DNA of 64,000 nt, taken from assembly GCA_038501785.1 (NCBI GenBank), contig JBAMJR010000082.1:882982-946981 (forward strand), given 5' to 3'. Shown piece by piece: positions 41,921 through 54,647 of the stretch. This DNA comes from Myoxocephalus aenaeus (taxonomy: Eukaryota; Chordata; Actinopteri; Perciformes; Cottidae). A program made the translations under genes and the position numbers. Under the pieces are notes generated by a model. It had not been told where the DNA came from, did no database searches, and saw only the letters and a program-made list of their open reading frames with translations. Numbering within the stretch: the stretch's first letter is position 1; the number at the start of each line of letters is the position of its first letter.

Positions 41921-42919
41921 CTCTAATAATAATTCTGAGGTTTGGACTATTAGTTTCACTTGGGGCTCTATTGTGACTGTTCCTCACTATTTTCAACACT
42001 TTTACACACCAATCAATCAATCGATTACTGGGGGAAATAATCAGCAGAATAAATTATAATTAAAATCATTATTAGTTAATAGTTCAAAATGTTAAAAAAA
42101 AAGAAGTAAAATCATGCTATTACATTAATGCATGAATAATAAAACATGGAATGATTTAATATACAATACTACAACAGTCACAGGGGACATTTTGTTACTT
42201 TTAATACTTTAAGTATATTTCCCCGATTGTACTTTAACTTTACCATTTCCATGCAGGACTTGTACTTGTAACAGAGTATTTTTACAGTGTGCTAATGATA
42301 CTTTTACTTCAGTGAAGGATCTGAATACTTTCTCCACCTTCAGTGTGCCTCTAATTGATGCTAATTGGTGTCTAATTGGTTCACTATCACCCTCAACATG
42401 TTATAAATTGCGGTTAACAGCTAATAAGAAAAGAAATTAACAAATAAAAAGACATCCGACCGACTCGTTTGATTTCCTTTCCGACACCTCACCGGTTGGC
42501 ATGGCAACCTCATATATTCAGGAGTCAAAGAATGTGATAAACAGCAGGGGGCGACTGATGCCTACAAATGAGGCAGGGACACACACACACACACACACAC
42601 TCTCACACACACACACACGCACATGATTTCAGTCTCGCAGGTTGTCATTAGCAACCGAACCGTGACCTTTCTCTTCCACAGACGCTGTGATATAATGAGT
42701 CAGACAGGAGTTACTGTGAGGAAACCTTCTCAGTGTGTTCACATGTAGATAAAGAGGCAGGTTTATTTATTATTTATTTAACCATGTCGGTGTTTTTTAA
42801 CGAGCAAACATCCTCTGAGGAAACGTTGAGCAGGTTGAGAAAGATGACTGAGAATCATCCTATAGAAGCTCTTTAATGTGAGGGGAAGACATCCTGTACG
42901 TCATTATGACGAGAAACTA

Positions 42920-43998
42920 CTCACAATAAAGATTCAGTGTCTCAAAATAATGACTTAGTGTCTTAAAATAATGGTTTAGTGTCTTAAAATAATGACTTAG
43001 TGTCTTAAAATAATGACTTAGTATCTCAAAATAATGATTTAGTGTCTTAAAATAATGGTTTAGTGTCTTAAAATAATGACTTAGTGTCTTAAAATAATGG
43101 TTTAGTGTCTTAAAATAATGACTTAGTGTCTTAAAATAATGGTTTAGTGTCTTAAAATAATGACTTAGTGTCTTAAAATAATGACTTAGTATCTCAAAAT
43201 AATGATTTAGTGTCTTAAAATAATGGTTTAGTGTCTTAAAATAATGACTTAGTGTCTTAAAATAATGACTTAGTATCTCAAAATAATGACTTAGTGTCTT
43301 AAAATAATGGTTTAGTATCTCAAAATAATGACTTAGTGTCTTAAAATAATGGTTTAGTGTCTTAAAATAATGACTTAGTATCTCAAAATAATGGTTTAGT
43401 GTCTTAAAATAATGACTTAGTATCTCAAAATAATGACTTAGTATCTTTAAATAATTACTTAGTATCTCAAAATAATGACTTAGTGTCTTAAAATAATGAC
43501 TTAGTGTCTTAAAATAATGACTTAGTATCTCAAAATAATGACTTAGTATCTCAAAATAATGACTTAGTGTCTTAAAATAATGACTTAGTATCTCAAAATA
43601 ATGACTTAGTATCTCAAAATAATGACTTAGTGTCTTAAAATAATGACTTAGTATCTCAAAATAATGACTTAGTATCTCAAAATAATGACTTATCTCAAAA
43701 TAATGACTTAGTATCTTTAAATAATGACTTAGTATCTCAACATAATGACTTGGTATCTCAAAACCATGATTTTATATCTCAAAATAATGACATAGTATCT
43801 CAAAATAATGATTTAGTATCTTAAAATAATGACTTAGTATCTTTAAATAATGACTTAGTATCTCAACATAATGACTTGGTATCTCAAAACCATGATTTTA
43901 TATCTCAAAATAATGACATAGTATCTCAAAATAATGACATAGTATCTCAAAATAATGACATAGTAACTCAAAATAATGATTTTATATCTCAAACTAAT
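42920..43998 (+). repeat. ~1.1-kb satellite of 21-bp units
   Basis: About 50 units of AATGACTTAGTGTCTTAAAAT or AATGACTTAGTATCTCAAAAT, with GGTTTAGT variants, in several higher-order orders. The 21-bp unit matches the TATCTCATAATTATGACTTTT core of the MITE at 41283-41590 at most positions. Confidence 0.95.
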
Positions 43999-44639
43999 TG
44001 CCCCGTTATACAAACAGTGTTCTCTCTCCCCCAGGCGTTAGGGCTGCTGAAATAAGGGAGATGCTCTACGTGTGACCTTTAATTGATCTTTTCAATCACT
44101 CGGCCTCCATTTCCTCGATAATTAATCTCAGTTTTCCAGATAGAAGATGATTTAATATCCTGTCCTGCATCCCCTCTCGGCCCAGTGAGTGAGTCTCTCC
44201 TGAAGCAATTTAACGTCTCAAATTCTGATTTATGGTTTGATCCCAGGGAGTGTGTATTGGCGGTCTTCGCAACAATGACTTCATAACAGCAGAGTGAAAT
44301 ATAACCCTGCACGCTGTTGGTTTGAACTATCACTCCCACTCCACCTTGAATAATGTGGAATAACACAGTGGTGAGTCCTCTCATGTGATGATATTCCCCA
44401 AAATTAATGTTTGCCCACTATTAAGACTTTATAATAAGTCACCGCTTTCCAGATCCTCTGACTGGTTAATCATTGTACAAGTTTACGTTTATGTTTATCT
44501 ACACTTCACACTTCATATACTTACATACATCATTTGTATTTTTGCACTCCCCTATTGTTTGTTTATTGTTTGTTTTATTTACACCTCACACACTTAATAT
44601 ACACATTCATACTTTGCATTGTTGCACTTCTACTGTTTA

Positions 44640-44840
44640 CATTTAATTTAATTCCTAAATTAATTTTTAAAAAAATCTTTCAACCCAGCTATTTTATTTA
44701 TTATTATTATTATTATTATTGTATATATCTTTCATCCCTGTGGTTTTTATATATTTTTTTTTTTATCTGTAAATTGCTGCTACGTCGACACCAAATTTCC
44801 CCTCGGGGATTAATAAAGTATATATTCATTCATTCATTCA
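44640..44840 (+). mobile_element. LINE-type 3' tail fragment
   Basis: AAATTTCCCCTCGGGGATTAATAAAGTATATATTCATTCATTCATTC is the form of the 3' end of teleost LINE-derived repeats (GGGGATTAATAAAGTAT plus a short tandem tail). No ORF remains. Confidence 0.55.
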
Positions 44841-46813
44841 TTATTGATGAATCGTCCAGAACAAAAAGAAGCTGCAGAAAGTGGAGCGTTGAGAACTTTA
44901 AATAGACAGAAAGTTTACATTTTTTAACACATCATTTCTTTTTAATTAACCTTTTCAATCAGGACGTTTTTGATAAATGAATTACATTTTGAGCAAAATA
45001 ATTTTCTGCAGAAATCTAAACTGACATTTTCTCGACACTTAAGTTTCCCTTCAGCTGTCACTCTGAGCAAAAGGTGCGTCGTCGTCTCTTCCAGCTGAAA
45101 CGCACATCGCATCACACAGCGAACACATCCCAGCCTCTCGTCGCTCGGCTGCAGTTACCAGGCAACATGATCGCATAAAAGGACCGAGGGAGGAGAGGAG
45201 AACATGTGTGGGTAGAGGAGAAAGATGCGTGAAAATAATAAAAAGAAAAAGGATGCAGGCGGTCCACAGCAATGATTGTGCTCACACAAAACCTCCCGGA
45301 ACACAGATCCTCTCCTCTTCCTTCCGGAGCGAAGGAGGATCCTCCGAGAGAGAGAAGGTCGTAAAACACACAGTGAACACTCGCCTGATACTTATCCTAT
45401 GTATATCCTTTATATAATTATTTTTATTGTTAATAATAATAATAATAATAATGCCTTTAATTTATATAGCGCTTTTCTTAGTACTCAAAGTCACTTTACA
45501 CAACATTTACAATGTCCTAAAAACTATGCAATAAACAAATAGAATAATAAAATAGATACAAAATAAATCAAATCAATAAGAGCACACAGTCATACATTAA
45601 AAGCAGTTCTGAAGAGGTGGGTTTTAATATTATTATTATATAAAACAATGGCATTATTATTTATTTTACCTATAATTACCATTATGATTTACTTATTTTT
45701 TTGTTATTATTAATTATTAATTAATTATCAACATCATCATTACTATAAGTGTTATTATTATTATTATTTATTATTATTATCATTTATTTTACCTTATAAT
45801 TAACATGATTATTGACTTACTTTGTTATTTATTAATAGTATTAATATTATTATAAATTTGACTAATTTCGGCTTGTTATTAGTATTATTGTTTTTATTAT
45901 AATTACTTGTATTCTTATTCTTATTCTTATTATTATTATGTGTCGACTGAACTTATTTAATACTTTAAACATTATCATTCCCATTTATTTACATATATAT
46001 ATTTGCATATAATATTTCTCTCTCCTCAACCATACGTGCACATTCCTCTGGTCACAGTTATTCTTATATGAATGTATGCTTTCATATATTCATATAAGAT
46101 ATATGCACCTCGTTTTGTGTGTGTTTTGTTTAAACTTTTTGTCTGTATCCCGTTTGTCGCCGGCTAAATTAAACTAAATAAAATAATGATTCCATCCGGA
46201 ATGCGCCTCGGTAATTAAACTTCTCCTCACAAGCTGCGAGTCTGCATCACTCCGGAGATGACTCACGAAGGCAGACCATAACCATAACGATGAGATGAGA
46301 TGCAATTTCATGTAATTACAACCACGGCGACAAAAAAAAAGGTCAGGAGGGAGCTCTTCAGCGAGGTCGTCATGGAAACTGTCTCCCTGACGGCGTCACC
46401 TGGTGGCCCCGGAAGTCAGAGCCAGACACAGGTGTGAGGGCGCCACCGACAGGTAGCAGCCATCATTAGAACTAACGGCAGAAGGAAGTGAACCCTCGTG
46501 CATTTAATTAAAAAAATATAGAAAAAAATTAAGGAATTTTCTGATTCTATTATTTCTTCTGAAAGTATTTTTTTTTGCCATAATAATAATTCAATTAAGT
46601 GGCTATTTATCCATAAAAAAATCGACTAATTACATGTGACTTCATATGTTAATTGTCTATGAGAGGAAATCTTATTTCAAGCTGTATAATAATGAATTAC
46701 AATTAAACAATCTTATAACAACAACACAATAATAACATTGTTTAAAGGGACACTGCATGGTAGTAACCCATGGTGAATAATAATAGATCCATAAAACACA
46801 TTTCTGACATGGA

Positions 46814-46859
<46 letters not shown>

Positions 46860-47840
46860 AACATAATAATCATTGAATCTAAAATGCTGCACAGTTAGTC
46901 GTCTATGTGCATAATAATAACTGCAGGTGCCCTGCGGAGGAGCTGCAGCCTCAATTTAACGCCTCCTCTTACTAAAGTTCCATCATCCCCGTAAACACAT
47001 ATTTTTTTATTCATTTACATTTTTATTTCAAGTTTCCTCCTCGTTAAATGGTCATAATCCTGAGAGAGGGAATGAATGAACAGATGCAGTGTCATGTCTC
47101 AGTCTGGGAGAGGAGCCAATGTATCGACCACCTTAATCCCTTCATCCCTCTCTTCCTCCTCCTCATCCTCCCTAACCTCTCTGTCTGCATGCCACCCCCT
47201 GGTTTCCACCTCTGTTCAATCTGCGCGCTTTTTGTTTTCTTTTCTAAGATTAAGGTTGTCTAATACTCCACGTTTGGTGCTCAGAGGTTTGGGCGTTTTA
47301 GATTCTGAGTCTACTGTTGCCGTGCAGGAATCACAGGGAAAAGACGGTTTGCGGGTCGCGATGATTTATGAGCCGCGGTCGGTCATTTATGAAGGCAAAT
47401 AAAGATATATTTATGAGTTATGTCCCAAACACGCTGCCAGGGAAATACATTTCGTCAGTGAGACGGCAAATAACATGACAAACAGTGAAGCGGCAGTGTG
47501 TTCACCATCAAAGGGAGGACTTCAGTCATGAAAATATTTTTGTGCCTTATGCATGTGACATTATAGCCAAAATAATTGCAATATTATCCCCATAGTCATC
47601 AATATGTTTTGAGTTAAACACAAACAATCTAAAATATGGTCATTTCAAGTGACAATGCATATAAGGATAATTTATACTATGCAGCATTTTCCTAAAAAAC
47701 TATGTATAGATACAATATAATCCCTCTCAATCACCACATGTGACCCATATCGAGGGTGTGGCGGTCTCTTCAAGACACTATTTTCCCGATAATGGAAATT
47801 CACTAAGATCAACTTAAAGTGAATCTTTTCTTATCGCGAT
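44841..47840. other. Intergenic, AT-rich, no gene seen
   Basis: 45420-46000 is rich in (AAT)/(TTA) runs. 45460-45625 has TTATATAGCGCTTTTCTTAG...TTCTGAAGAGGTGGGTTTTAA, resembling a common dispersed fish repeat, and 46814-46855 is (CA)n. No conserved exon, tRNA or copine-like coding block was recognised here, although CPNE6 lies at this position in mammals. Confidence 0.5.
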
Positions 47841-47849
47841 CCGCAGCAA

Positions 47850-48215
47850 CCTGTCAATCACCTTGTAGCCCCGCCCCTAAAGCGTCCCCTGCTTTATGGT
47901 TTGTTTGGCTCTAAATGACCATAATTTACTAAATGAACATCATGCTGTATTGAAGAAGACTTGAAACTAGAGATTGAGACATAAACTCATGTTTACAATG
48001 TTTACTGAGGGAATACATCAAGAGAGCAGTAGAGTCATTTATATAGACTTCTATACAACCAGAGGAGTCACCGCCTGGTGGTCAGGAGAGAGAATGCAGC
48101 TTTAACAGATGAAGCATAGACTTCTATACAACCAGAGTAGTCGCCCCCTGGTGGCAGGAGAGATAATGCAGCTTTAACACATGAAGATATACTTCTATAC
48201 AACCAGAGGAGTCAA
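47850..48215 (-). mobile_element. CTCF-unit element, array F (2-3 units, minus orientation)
   Basis: The tail (CCTGTCAATCACCTTGTAGC, GCCCCTAAAGCGTCCCCTGC, ACATCATGCTGTATTGAAGA) is followed by two full units and one partial one, with minus-strand cores CCACCAGGCGG and CCACCAGGGGG. Confidence 0.8.
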
Positions 48216-48308
48216 CACCGCTAACGTCAACATCGCTAGCTCTCTGTTAGCTACAGCTACCGTTACTCACGAAAATATGCTATTGCAAAGTTCAGTAAAT
48301 ACACTTAC

Positions 48309-48380
48309 CCATCCCAAATGGATCCCTTTTATTGGCGTTGTCCTCTTCATCAAATCATCAAGGCGCTGAAGCTCCGCCAT
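48309..48380 (-). CDS. Possible 24-codon first exon of unknown origin
   Basis: The minus strand opens with ATG at 48380 in context GAGTGGATGGCGGAGC and encodes MAELQRLDDLMKRTTPIKG plus five residues to a strong GGGTAAGTGT donor at 48308. No following exon was identified. It could be a relic of a transposon ORF or a spurious frame. It lies next to array F. Confidence 0.2.
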
Positions 48381-48618
48381 CCACTCCAAAATAGCTTTAC
48401 TCAGGGTAGACTCTTAGCTGGGCATCTTCTCTTCTGACTCCCAGTGAAGCTCTGGATGCGTCATCCGACACGTTTAGATGCTCAGAACTCGCTGTAAATC
48501 TCGTAGGATCTCGCGGGAAGAAGGCAGCGGAAGCGGAAATTCTACTGAATCTTTGAGAATTTTATATTTGTGCAGAATTATCGCGAAGAAATGAATATTT
48601 TCAAAACGTAGACATCGT

Positions 48619-48638
48619 ATACCGCGGATCCGCGGTAT
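48619..48638. repeat. 20-bp perfect palindrome
   Basis: ATACCGCGGATCCGCGGTAT is its own reverse complement. It lies in otherwise unremarkable intergenic DNA. Confidence 0.9.
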
Positions 48639-49444
48639 TTCTAAGGGTTCAACTTTGCAGTAACCTGAAGATGTTTTTGTGGCTGTAACCTAACCGATCG
48701 TTTCACAACGTTGACCACGTGTCATTGTACGCTTCTGCAAGCGTGATACAGAGATGATATAAAAAGTATCCGAGAAGCGTATTTTCGGTTTGCCGAATAA
48801 CCTACGTTTTGCATTTTACAAACACATCGTAATCCGTTGCGTGGCAAACTTCAGCGAGGATTAAACACCTAAATGACCGAATTAACCTCCAGCAGCACTC
48901 ACACAGCTGCCGCTGAAGAAATGGAGGTGATGTGATGACGATTAGGTGCGTTCATTGATCTGAAGCGGGGATAGACAGCTGAGGCTGGGTGAGATAATAG
49001 CCGGGGTACGAACAACTTATGTCTACATTACAGATGGTTTATGAACGCATGGGTATCTGTTAATCTGACACTAGTTTCAGGGGGAGAATCAGCGCTAATC
49101 CCATGACTAGCCTGATTAGGCCACTCACAGTGAGACCGCACGTGTGGACGAGCACGAGTAAACAAACTTAACGCACACAGACACAAACGTAAAGATGCAC
49201 CAGCATGGAAAAAAAATCCATAAAAGACAGTAAATAGTTTTAAAAGGTATTCAATTTGTAATCTTGCAGCTGCACGAAGTCAGACTTCAACGGGCTGAAG
49301 TGATGGATTAGATGTCCGATACAAAAACACTGAGATTAGAAGCAGCCGGGAGAAGGGGGAGCGATGGAAGTTAGATGATAAACAAATGTGTGGATGCATT
49401 TTATCATGATGAAAACATCACAGCATGTTCATTTCTGTAAAGAG

Positions 49445-50280
49445 GTCATTATTATGGATGATTTTAACATCAATTGGGAGGACAAATCATCGAGAAAGAA
49501 TCTTGAACCGATAGCTGATAACTTTGACCTTGTGCAGCTGATCCGTGGGAACAACTAAATCCAGCAGGCCTCTAATTGATTTAATATTTAATAACAGGCT
49601 AACTGAGAGAATTCTAACGCCTCTCAATATGGCAACTTGTCTTTCTGACCACAGTCCGACTCCGGTAGCCGGAAAACCAGCCAGCAAGCGGTTTAGGCCT
49701 TCGCTCACGGATCATGACTCTTTTAGAATCCCCCCAAAAAACTAACAAAAAAACTGTAAACAGGCTGTTCAACAAATTAACTGTTGGGAATACAGACATT
49801 TCCTACACTGAGGAACAAAGTGGGAAATAAATCAAGAAAAGCGAAGGCAGACTTTTTTCTTGGCTGTAATAGAAAAGGCAAGAGGCAAAAATAAGACGAT
49901 CTGGGATCAGTTAAACAAGCTAACGGGACATTTCAACAAAGAAAAGGCCGTTGCATGAACGTGACATGAATGGAAAGCTGTCAAAAAGCCCAAAAGCTTT
50001 CAATCACGACTTCATTGATTCTGTAGATTCTACCGTTGCTAAATGTTTCTCGTCTGTCCGGTAGATTCACTGGAAGCCGACTTTGAAATGTCCCTCGAAC
50101 CGTCACGAAACAAAAGGATAAGTTGGGGTACGGATGTGTGTTTGTCTATTGGACAAAAGGGGGGATGTTGTTGGAGCTGTGTTTATTGAGCTCAAGAAGG
50201 CATTTGACATTATTATTGAGAGTATTCTTCTCTCCGAGTAGCGCAGATAGAATTCCTCTTCAGGTCCTATGGATCACCTG
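49445..50280 (+). pseudogene. Non-LTR retrotransposon (L2/Rex-like LINE) ORF2 remnant
   Basis: Plus-strand pieces encode MDDFNINWEDKSSRKNLEPI and RPLIDLIFNNRLTERILTPL then CLSDHSPTPVAGK, the C-terminal part of an endonuclease (GDFN-, IDLIF- and SDH-type motifs). Further on, VGAVFIELKKAFDIIIESIL is reverse-transcriptase motif A. Frames change between pieces, so it is inactive. The clade is assigned loosely from motif style. Confidence 0.75.
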
Positions 50281-50992
50281 TCTGTCGACCCTCATCCACC
50301 TGCATGTCTTTTATTGTTGATTAGTTGTGTCAGACTGACTTATATTTGACATACTCTGCATGCTTAATATTGTCTCTAGTCCATATTTAAGATAATTATC
50401 CCTCATATATTAGCTTTGTATGTGTTATTTCATAAGAGTCTGTGTACTAATAGTACTTGACAATGTAGTATGAGAGTGTCCTGAAGGATGTGTCTACTGA
50501 TATTAACATTCTCTCTTCTTGTATTGTGTCTGCATGCTTTGTAAAGGGTAAATAATGCATACGTTTGTCATTGTAATCTTGACAAATATATATTCTTTTT
50601 TTTCTTTTTCGGGTGACTTTGTAACATCTGTCCAGGCGACCGCAGAGGAGAAATAGCCGGTGCATTTACGGGAATGTTTTATTAATGTGCACCGTCCTGA
50701 CCAAATAAATCAATAAAATAAATACATTAAAATAAATCAGAAGAGTAAGAAATCCAAAAAACCTTGGAGGCATCCCGCTGATATTACAGTAATGTTTCAA
50801 GTCACGGCGGAGAGACGAAGTAATGCAAACATGCCAGAAGACTTTTAAGGAATAGTTCAACATGTTGTGGAATCAATGTGAAGATGGAGTATGATCTGAG
50901 TTATTATGGACACATGAGAACAACCAACAGAAACATCTAAGAAACACACTAATGTCATATTTTTACTTAGTAATTAATTTAGTGCACATTTC

Positions 50993-51292
50993 GTGTACCG
51001 TAGGTTTAGGTCCGCTGAGAGCCAAAATGCCCTAACTTTCTTCCTGGACCTTGGACGCCTCTGGTTCCACAACAGAGGGGCTCTGCTCAAGCAGAAGCAC
51101 CAAAACATACCAAGCAAGGCCGTGTGGAATATTGTTTCATCCATAAGTAAGTCATATTTCAGTTTTTTTGGCTGCAATGTGGTTGATATCCTGCTGAGGC
51201 TTTGTCTGACAAGGGACTTGGCGGTATTGGCGGATTCCGTAGGCCGTACGTTTTCCAGAAAGGTGCGCCAATCATATGTGGCATCAAGCTAG
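50993..51292 (+). pseudogene. Coding-like fragment of unknown origin
   Basis: A 99-codon frame with ordinary amino-acid composition contains SQNALTFFLDLGRLWFHNRG, ALLKQKHQNIPSKAVWNIVS and LCLTRDLAVLADSVGRTFSR. A GTAAGT lies inside at about 51145, after ...VSSIS, and a TTTCAG at about 51160, so it may be two exons. I do not recognise the protein. It could be a transposon-borne or degraded gene fragment. Confidence 0.25.
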
Positions 51293-51501
51293 GGATATGA
51301 AAATTGATATATATAAAATTGTTATAAACATTTAGAATTGACTTATATGCTCTTGTAAGGCCAGGCTTTGCAGGTTTTTTTGCTATGTCACATAAGTGGC
51401 TTTGGTTTCGATTCATGGGAGTATGAGGACTTGGAGTGAAGAAGAATTCAGCCCCCAAAAATTTGGGGCTGCTGGGGTTTATACACTAGCTGTGAGGAAG
51501 T

Positions 51502-51549
51502 ACTGGAAGTCGATATATATACATATATATATATATATCGACTTCCAGT
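51502..51549. repeat. Hairpin with (TA)n loop
   Basis: ACTGGAAGTCGATATATA is mirrored by TATATATCGACTTCCAGT around an AT-rich centre, so the arms pair fully. Confidence 0.9.
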
Positions 51550-52799
51550 GTTTGCATTGTTTTCATTACTCAAACTTTGTTCACAAATTCCATAAATTTT
51601 TTGACTTAGATCGATCAAACTATCACGTTTTTCCTACAAACGTTACAAAAAACTTTTACACACCGTTTTGTTAAATTTGATTAATTTGCACGTCAATATG
51701 TATTGAGACTGTGTGTGTGTGTGAGTGTGTGTGTGTGTGTAGAGAGTGAAGGAGACAGATCCTCAGAGCGAGGGAGAGAGGGGAGTTAAGAGGGGTCTTG
51801 AGGTGAGACGTGTAATCCTGTTGCTTGGAGCAGAGTTAGTGGGATTAGGACATGTATCTGTAGGATCAGGCCGCGCTGGTGCACGACTACAGGCCTCCGC
51901 CTCACGTACCAACCCTGTCTCCTAAAAATTACGTTCCCCCAGAACTAATACGCATTTTCAATTACGTTGACTGGAAACGTATTTGCACCTTCATTACGTT
52001 TGAGTTTGATGTATTACAAATACGTTTATAATCGTGTGTTTGTGTTATTGTTTTCTTCCTTTTCCGCTGAATTTAAGCATAGGCTATTTGAATTTCTAAA
52101 CTCTGCGGAGGAAAAGAAAAGTGCTGGCGGTCTGAAGACCGCTTGGCCCCCGGTATGAGGCCGGTAACAGCCTCCGTCACGCCGGGTCTGTTCTTCTCTG
52201 AGTCGGGTTGTTTGGGAATGCAGCACATATAATAAAAATAATAAAAACCTGGCTACTCCGGATAATTCACAGGCCACTTATATCTCTCTACCTCCATATA
52301 AATATATTCAGACGTGTTTGCTTTCCTGCAGAGAAAGTCAGATGAGGAGCTTGATACCACGCTGGTTAGCTTAGCTTAGCATGAAGACAGAAAATAGCTA
52401 GCTTGGCTTTCTCCAAATAAAAATAAAAACAAATTAACTCACAAATTAACCAAAATTAATCAAAACGTCCCAAAACTATTACCGCTGCTTTAAATCGTTC
52501 TCATATCGTCGTGTTTTCATTCAATTGGGATGCAAACTTTCGAAAATGTCGCGAATAGGAAATGTGAATTATGCGCGCTGACAAAAAACAGCAGATTCCA
52601 TTTGGATTTTCCAAATTAGGACACTTGGAATGTGCCGATTTGTATTCCGGTTTTAGGAGCATTCTGTGGACGTGTAGACCGACTTTTGCGAGGGTGGAGT
52701 ACAGATGCAAAAGCCCAACATTTCTGGTTTGGAAGGAAAAACACTTTTTAAAGAATGTGAGACTTTGATAGCAACAGTTTTTCTTGGATAGGCGCGGAA

Positions 52800-52959
52800 A
52801 AATATCGCAACGCCGCCCTTTTCACGGCGGTTGAAGGAATGAAAGTCTGCAGCCCACCTGAACCTGGAGGAGCACCGAGATGCATCCGAGTGTGGACACA
52901 TGTGTAGAGGGGGGCTGCAGATGCAGGAGGGCCGGTGGCGCTATGGCATGAAGCATGAG
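52800..52959 (+). other. Possible non-coding first exon ending in a strong donor
   Basis: A mostly GC-rich stretch ends GGCATGAAGCATGAG|GTAAGTTCC at 52959/52960. NRL genes have a non-coding first exon in mammals, and this is the strongest donor-like site seen upstream of nrl. No transcript evidence is available and the left boundary is a guess. Confidence 0.2.
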
Positions 52960-53074
52960 GTAAGTTCCTCTGTGTCTCTGCCCTCTCTTTGTCCCTCAGC
53001 CTCATGGGAGGCCCTGTTGGTTTAGCGGCTAAGCTTCCCTCCGGAAACACAAACGATGGACAGATAGAGAGGTT

Positions 53075-53077
53075 AAA

Positions 53078-53110
<33 letters not shown>
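53075..53110. repeat. (GA)n microsatellite
   Basis: About 14 GA units in the nrl upstream region. Confidence 0.9.
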
Positions 53111-53111
<1 letters not shown>

Positions 53112-54039
53112 GACAGGAAACTGAAAGAAGAGAGCATAGAAACCCTTATTATAGTTGGTCATATTTTCCTCATCCCCTTCATTTAAATTCTCGGCTCGTT
53201 CCAATTTTTTTATTGAACTGCTAAAAAAAAAGTCACGCTGCTTTTCCACGACTCAGAGTGTCTGGCGTCCTTAAAGGTTTTTGTTTACCGTCCAAATCAG
53301 ATTTGCGTCGGCACTATTTAACTCACTGATTCCTCAGCGAGACGCTACTAACACACAGAGAGACTCCGGATTAACGAGTTTAGCTTTTAAGGAGCATCGA
53401 GAAACGCTGGCCGGGCGTTTCTCTGCTCGTCGGCAGACTTATAAAAATAAAAATAATAATATTAAAAACAGGCTTAATTCACCGATTTAGAGCCTAACTG
53501 CAAGAGGCCTGACCCGTGGAGAGACAGGGGGGCTCGTTTGTGAGAACAAAAACAAAACTCCTGTTTTGGGGAAATATTGAAGTCTTTGCGACAGCTGCAC
53601 TGTTTGGGTTGTTTCCGCCGCAGCGCTGGGAGTTCATACAAGTTATTCGGACGGCTGTTTACTGCAATTTATTAAAGTTATGAACTCAACAATGATTTTT
53701 GAGGTTGAGATCCCAAAACCACAGATTGGAATAAATACAGTGAAGGCCCAGTTATTATGATAACTTTCATCTGTTTCAGGGAAGAAGAACTCCTGAAGTG
53801 CTGAAAAAAAGGAGTTTATTTGCTTGATAAGCGACACAAACTGAGACATTGTGGCACAATTATTGAAAACCACAAACTTACACTTCTTTTTTTTACAAAT
53901 AGCTAAACACAGTTATCGACATTAGACGCTTAATTCAAAAGTAAAAGCCTTTTTTTCATGGTAGACACAAATGAAATGCAACCATGGTTGACGTAGTATT
54001 TAATATCCCCAAAAAGACCTCTTATGTTTTGGGGGGCGG

Positions 54040-54130
54040 GACGGGGGGATGGTAAATGGTAAATGGGCTTGTACTTGTAAAGCGCTTTTTCCAGTCTTTC
54101 GTCCACTCAAAGCGCTTTTACGCTTAAAAT
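54040..54130. mobile_element. Dispersed teleost repeat fragment
   Basis: AAATGGGCTTGTACTTGTAAAGCGCTTTTTCCAGTC...CCACTCAAAGCGCTTTTACGC resembles a very common fish repeat with AAAGCGC inverted words. Family unassigned. Confidence 0.5.
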
Positions 54131-54582
54131 GAGAGGTTTCCTAAAGGGACCCTGGGACACACTACCACTTTAGTCCACAGGGGGCGCCAGAAGCAACACA
54201 ACGTGAAAGTTCTACTAGTAGCTTTAAGTAAAAAAGTACTATTAGTACAGCAAGTGTTATATTATTATTAATACATTGTATTATTGGATATATAATCACC
54301 TAATGCCGGTTGTCAATGTATCGTATGTTTAGGTACTTTATACAATACTAACTTATTTAATGGTTACACATTATATTATATGTCAAAGGCTCATCACATA
54401 CAGTACCGTAGTATTTAGTTCCGTGACACCACTGCTAGAAGCTCAGATGGACATAACATGAACTCATTTAAGGGAATAAGCCTTTACTTCCTGGTTTTAT
54501 TCGGGTGTCCCAGCCGGTATGTTTAGTGGACACCAGGCTCAGGTCAGTAGCTGTGAGTGTCCACCAAGAGGCAGTACGGAGA

Positions 54583-54583
<1 letters not shown>

Positions 54584-54647
<64 letters not shown>

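Noticed and set aside
44079..44384. 101-codon minus-strand ORF
   Set aside because: It has no domain-like pattern, no splice or promoter context, and lies in repeat-rich intergenic DNA.
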